Below are positions 5,422 through 7,316 of a DNA stretch of 7,316 bases, one piece after another. The DNA lies in contig CALZHV010000105.1 in assembly GCA_945787485.1 (NCBI GenBank), forward strand, positions 1-7,316, written 5' to 3'. The number at the start of each line of letters is the position of its first letter. Within the stretch, counting starts at the first letter, position 1. The DNA is from an uncultured Lachnospiraceae bacterium. GTDB lineage: Bacteria > Bacillota > Clostridia > Lachnospirales > Lachnospiraceae. Below the pieces are notes generated by a model. The model was given only the letters and a program-made list of their open reading frames with translations, did no database searches and was not told the origin of the DNA. The position numbers and the translations under genes were made by a program.

Positions 5422-6621
5422 GTGAAAAATAAATTTTTAAAAATAGTAAGTATTTATCTGGCAATTATGTTATTAATAACTCAATTAAATATAACTGCAA
5501 AGGAAATTGAGCCATATGATTTATATTCAATAAGTGCAGTTTTGATTGATGGGGATGACGGAAGAATTTTGCTTGAGAAAAATCCGTTTGAGGTACGTGC
5601 GATGGCAAGCACAACAAAAATAATGACTTTAATATTAGCATTGGAAAACGGAAAATTAGATGATATTGTAGAAATAAGTGAATATGCAGCATCAATGCCG
5701 AAAGTAAAATTAGGACTTACCAAGGGTAAAAAATATTATTTAAAAGATTTATTATACTCTATGATGTTAGAAAGTCATAATGATTCGGCAGTTGCAGTTG
5801 CCGAATGTATTTCAGGTAATGTTACGGATTTTGCTAAATTGATGAACGATAAGGCAAGAGAATTAAATTTAGATAATACATATTTTATTACTCCAAACGG
5901 ATTAGATAGTGAAAATGAAATAAATAAACATAGTACAACTGCATATGAATTAGCATTAATAATGAAATATTGTATAACAGATTCGCCCATGAAGGATGAA
6001 TTTATAGAAATATGTCAGACAAGAGAATACCGTTTTTCCGATGTAGATAATACTTCAGAACATATTGTATATAACAGAAATGCTTTTTTGGATAAAATGG
6101 ATGGCGTAATTGCCGGCAAAACAGGTTTTACATCCGAGGCGGGATATTGCTATGTGTGTGCACTTGAAAACGAAGGTCAAACTTATGTACTTGCCCTGCT
6201 TGGATGTGGTTGGCCTTATAATAAAAATTATAAATGGACAGATTCGAAATATTTATTCGAATATGCAATTGAAAATTTTAGAAATGAAAATATATTAAAT
6301 CCTGATACATTTTCTAATAAAATTAAAGTTGATAATGCAATAGATTCGGATTATATAGAAACATATATACGTGACAGTATTGATATTTCCATGTGTGATG
6401 AAGATGAAATAGAATATAAAATAAATATGCCTGCAAAAAAAGAAGCGCCGATATACAAAAATCAGCCGGTTGGAAGTGTTGATATTTATATAAATAATGA
6501 GCTTTATCGTAGTGTAATAGTATATTCTGCACAATCTGTAAAAAAGAATAATTACATATATCATTTAAAGCATATATTAAAAAAATATATGTTTGCAAAG
6601 AGTAATAACCAATTTGTCTGA
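5422..6621 (+). CDS. Secreted D-alanyl-D-alanine carboxypeptidase, DacB/DacF type (peptidase S11)
   Basis: This low-molecular-weight penicillin-binding protein removes the terminal D-alanine from peptidoglycan stem peptides outside the cytoplasmic membrane. The 399-residue product starts with a signal peptide (basic MKNKFLK, hydrophobic core to about residue 20, likely cleavage after NITA, residue 26). The serine active-site motif is S63-T-T-K66, the second motif is S118-H-N120 and the third is K233-T-G235. A C-terminal PBP5_C-like beta domain (about 290-375) contains NQPVGSVDIYINNELYRSVIVY. Length is normal. SHN replaces the more common SGN. From memory, the S63 region and YLKDLLYSMML resemble sporulation DacB (PBP5*), which in B. 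subtilis also lies near scpA-scpB; DacF is the alternative, so no symbol is given. The GTG start is chosen from AAGGA 7 nt upstream and the signal peptide. dpaA follows after 36 nt, which suggests a sporulation role. Confidence 0.93.
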   Translation: MKNKFLKIVSIYLAIMLLITQLNITAKEIEPYDLYSISAVLIDGDDGRILLEKNPFEVRAMASTTKIMTLILALENGKLDDIVEISEYAASMPKVKLGLTKGKKYYLKDLLYSMMLESHNDSAVAVAECISGNVTDFAKLMNDKARELNLDNTYFITPNGLDSENEINKHSTTAYELALIMKYCITDSPMKDEFIEICQTREYRFSDVDNTSEHIVYNRNAFLDKMDGVIAGKTGFTSEAGYCYVCALENEGQTYVLALLGCGWPYNKNYKWTDSKYLFEYAIENFRNENILNPDTFSNKIKVDNAIDSDYIETYIRDSIDISMCDEDEIEYKINMPAKKEAPIYKNQPVGSVDIYINNELYRSVIVYSAQSVKKNNYIYHLKHILKKYMFAKSNNQFV

Positions 6622-6634
6622 TTTGAATATAATA
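6607..6634 (+). promoter_or_regulatory. Possible sigma-K-like promoter for dpaA
   Basis: AACC (6607-6610) and GAATATAATA (6625-6634) resemble the mother-cell sigma-K pattern (mACm, then GCATAnnnTA), with one mismatch in the -10 and a 14-nt gap that may be slightly short. The spoVF operon of B. subtilis is sigma-K dependent. In AT-rich DNA ATAnnnTA is common, so this is only a candidate. Confidence 0.2.
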
Positions 6635-6643
6635 ATGTATGTT

Positions 6644-6650
6644 AAGGAGG
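6644..6650 (+). promoter_or_regulatory. dpaA ribosome binding site that decides a TTG start
   Basis: A full-consensus AAGGAGG lies 7 nt before TTG 6658-6660. The frame is closed by TAA at 6643-6645, and the next ATG (6700) would cut off the first beta strand, so TTG is the start. Confidence 0.85.
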
Positions 6651-6657
6651 TAGAAAA

Positions 6658-7316
6658 TTGAGTTTCAATAATATTTGTATTTACGGAAATGATAAAAGAA
6701 TGGAATATGTTGAATCATGGTTATATTCATGCGGATATGAATGTGATACAGATTTAAATCATATGAATGAAAATACAATATTAATAGTGTCGCCTCCGGT
6801 AAATATTAATGTGTTTAATGATATCAAAACAAAATTACAGCCTAAACAATTATTTATTGGTGGCGCAATAAAAGCAGATGTAATAAAAGAACTGAAAAAA
6901 ATGAATGTTCGTTATTATGATTATTTGAAATGGGAAAATGTTGTTGAAGAAAATGCTTTATTAACAGCAAAAGGAATCCTTCAGGAAGCAACATCCATGA
7001 ATATTTATATTGAACAAAGTAATTGTCTTGTTTCAGGATATGGTTATTGTGCTAAGGCAATTGCAAAGGAAATAAAAAACAAAGGTGGAAAGGTTGATAT
7101 TATTGCCAGAAATACAAGCCTTAAAGATGATATATTGAGCAACGGATATGAATTTATCAATTTAAATAATTATTCAAATGCAAATATGGATAAATACAGT
7201 TATGTTTTTAATACGATTCCGGCATTGGTTATTAATTCGCAAATGATAGAAAAATTTTCAGACAATGTAATGATTTTTGATATAGCATCTTCTCCGGGGG
7301 GAGTGGATTTTGAATA
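6658..7316 (+). CDS. dpaA: Dipicolinate synthase subunit A, 5' part (runs off the window)
   Basis: DpaA (SpoVFA) with DpaB oxidises dihydrodipicolinate, a lysine-pathway intermediate, to dipicolinic acid in the mother cell; this is then loaded as the calcium salt into the spore core. The visible 219 residues begin (L/M)SFNNICIYGNDKRMEYVESWL, an N-terminal Rossmann-like strand-loop-helix. A second, NAD(P)-binding fold starts at NCLVSGYGYCAKAIAKEI (G-x-G-x-x-A), ending its second strand in VDIIAR. YVFNTIPALVINSQMI, then MIFDIASSPGGVDFE, closely parallel the B. subtilis INTIPSMILNQ and LDLASRPGGTDF blocks. About 75-80 residues should remain, as the B. subtilis protein is near 297. No stop or frameshift is seen. 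The start is TTG with a very strong SD. It is probably co-transcribed with the carboxypeptidase gene; dpaB would be expected just beyond the window. Confidence 0.9.
   Translation, partial: MSFNNICIYGNDKRMEYVESWLYSCGYECDTDLNHMNENTILIVSPPVNINVFNDIKTKLQPKQLFIGGAIKADVIKELKKMNVRYYDYLKWENVVEENALLTAKGILQEATSMNIYIEQSNCLVSGYGYCAKAIAKEIKNKGGKVDIIARNTSLKDDILSNGYEFINLNNYSNANMDKYSYVFNTIPALVINSQMIEKFSDNVMIFDIASSPGGVDFE

Noticed and set aside
6110..6298. 62-codon + strand frame inside the carboxypeptidase gene
   Set aside because: It overlaps the KTG motif region in another frame and has no SD or recognisable family.
6295..6598. Two overlapping minus-strand frames of about 90 codons in the 3' part of the carboxypeptidase gene
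   Set aside because: Their translations are rich in Ile, Tyr and Phe, as expected from the reverse of AT-rich coding DNA, and the + strand frame is a clear PBP5_C-like region.
1..7316. Mobile element, defence island, CRISPR or RNA gene
   Set aside because: No transposase, integrase, terminal repeats, spaced direct repeats or tRNA/rRNA-like sequence is present, and the genes are conserved chromosomal ones in one orientation.

Overview
The window comes from the chromosome of a low-GC, endospore-forming Gram-positive bacterium. It is most likely an anaerobic member of the Clostridia, and the Lachnospiraceae are my best guess. The base composition is strongly AT-rich, every gene is on the + strand, and sporulation genes (spoIVA, dpaA) sit among housekeeping genes (plsY, gpsA, scpA, scpB). 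The plsY-gpsA-spoIVA order is a familiar Firmicutes arrangement. The family is a guess from codon use and layout; the spore-forming Firmicutes assignment is solid.

Layout. Positions 1-108 hold the 3' end of plsY, followed after 4 nt by gpsA (113-1126). Together these cover both glycerol-3-phosphate supply and its first acylation. spoIVA (1205-2665, GTG start) encodes the ATPase that builds the basement layer of the spore coat. The 78-bp gpsA-spoIVA spacer is almost entirely one long inverted repeat, and its 3' arm contains the spoIVA Shine-Dalgarno (SD) sequence. After an AT-rich gap come scpA (2744-3499) and scpB (3516-4151), the kleisin and winged-helix partners of SMC in chromosome condensation. 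A terminator hairpin (4180-4221) follows, and a good sigma-A-like promoter overlaps it. This precedes a complete HD-GYP protein (4250-5335), probably a cyclic-di-GMP phosphodiesterase, which ends at a textbook intrinsic terminator (5340-5365). A secreted D-alanyl-D-alanine carboxypeptidase of the DacB/DacF type (5422-6621, GTG start) is followed 36 nt later by the start of dpaA/spoVFA (6658 to the window end, TTG start), the dipicolinate synthase A subunit.

How the genes fit together. The window joins growth functions (phospholipid precursors, chromosome compaction, second-messenger turnover) to mother-cell sporulation functions (coat assembly, probable cortex peptidoglycan trimming, dipicolinate synthesis). 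The dac and dpaA genes look like one late-sporulation transcription unit, because no terminator separates them.

I see no phage, insertion sequence, CRISPR, toxin-antitoxin or defence genes, and no tRNA or rRNA. The genes belong to known families. The most interesting material is in the short spacers: the spoIVA SD-sequestering hairpin, the promoter nested in the scpB terminator, and the use of non-ATG starts by just the three sporulation-type genes.
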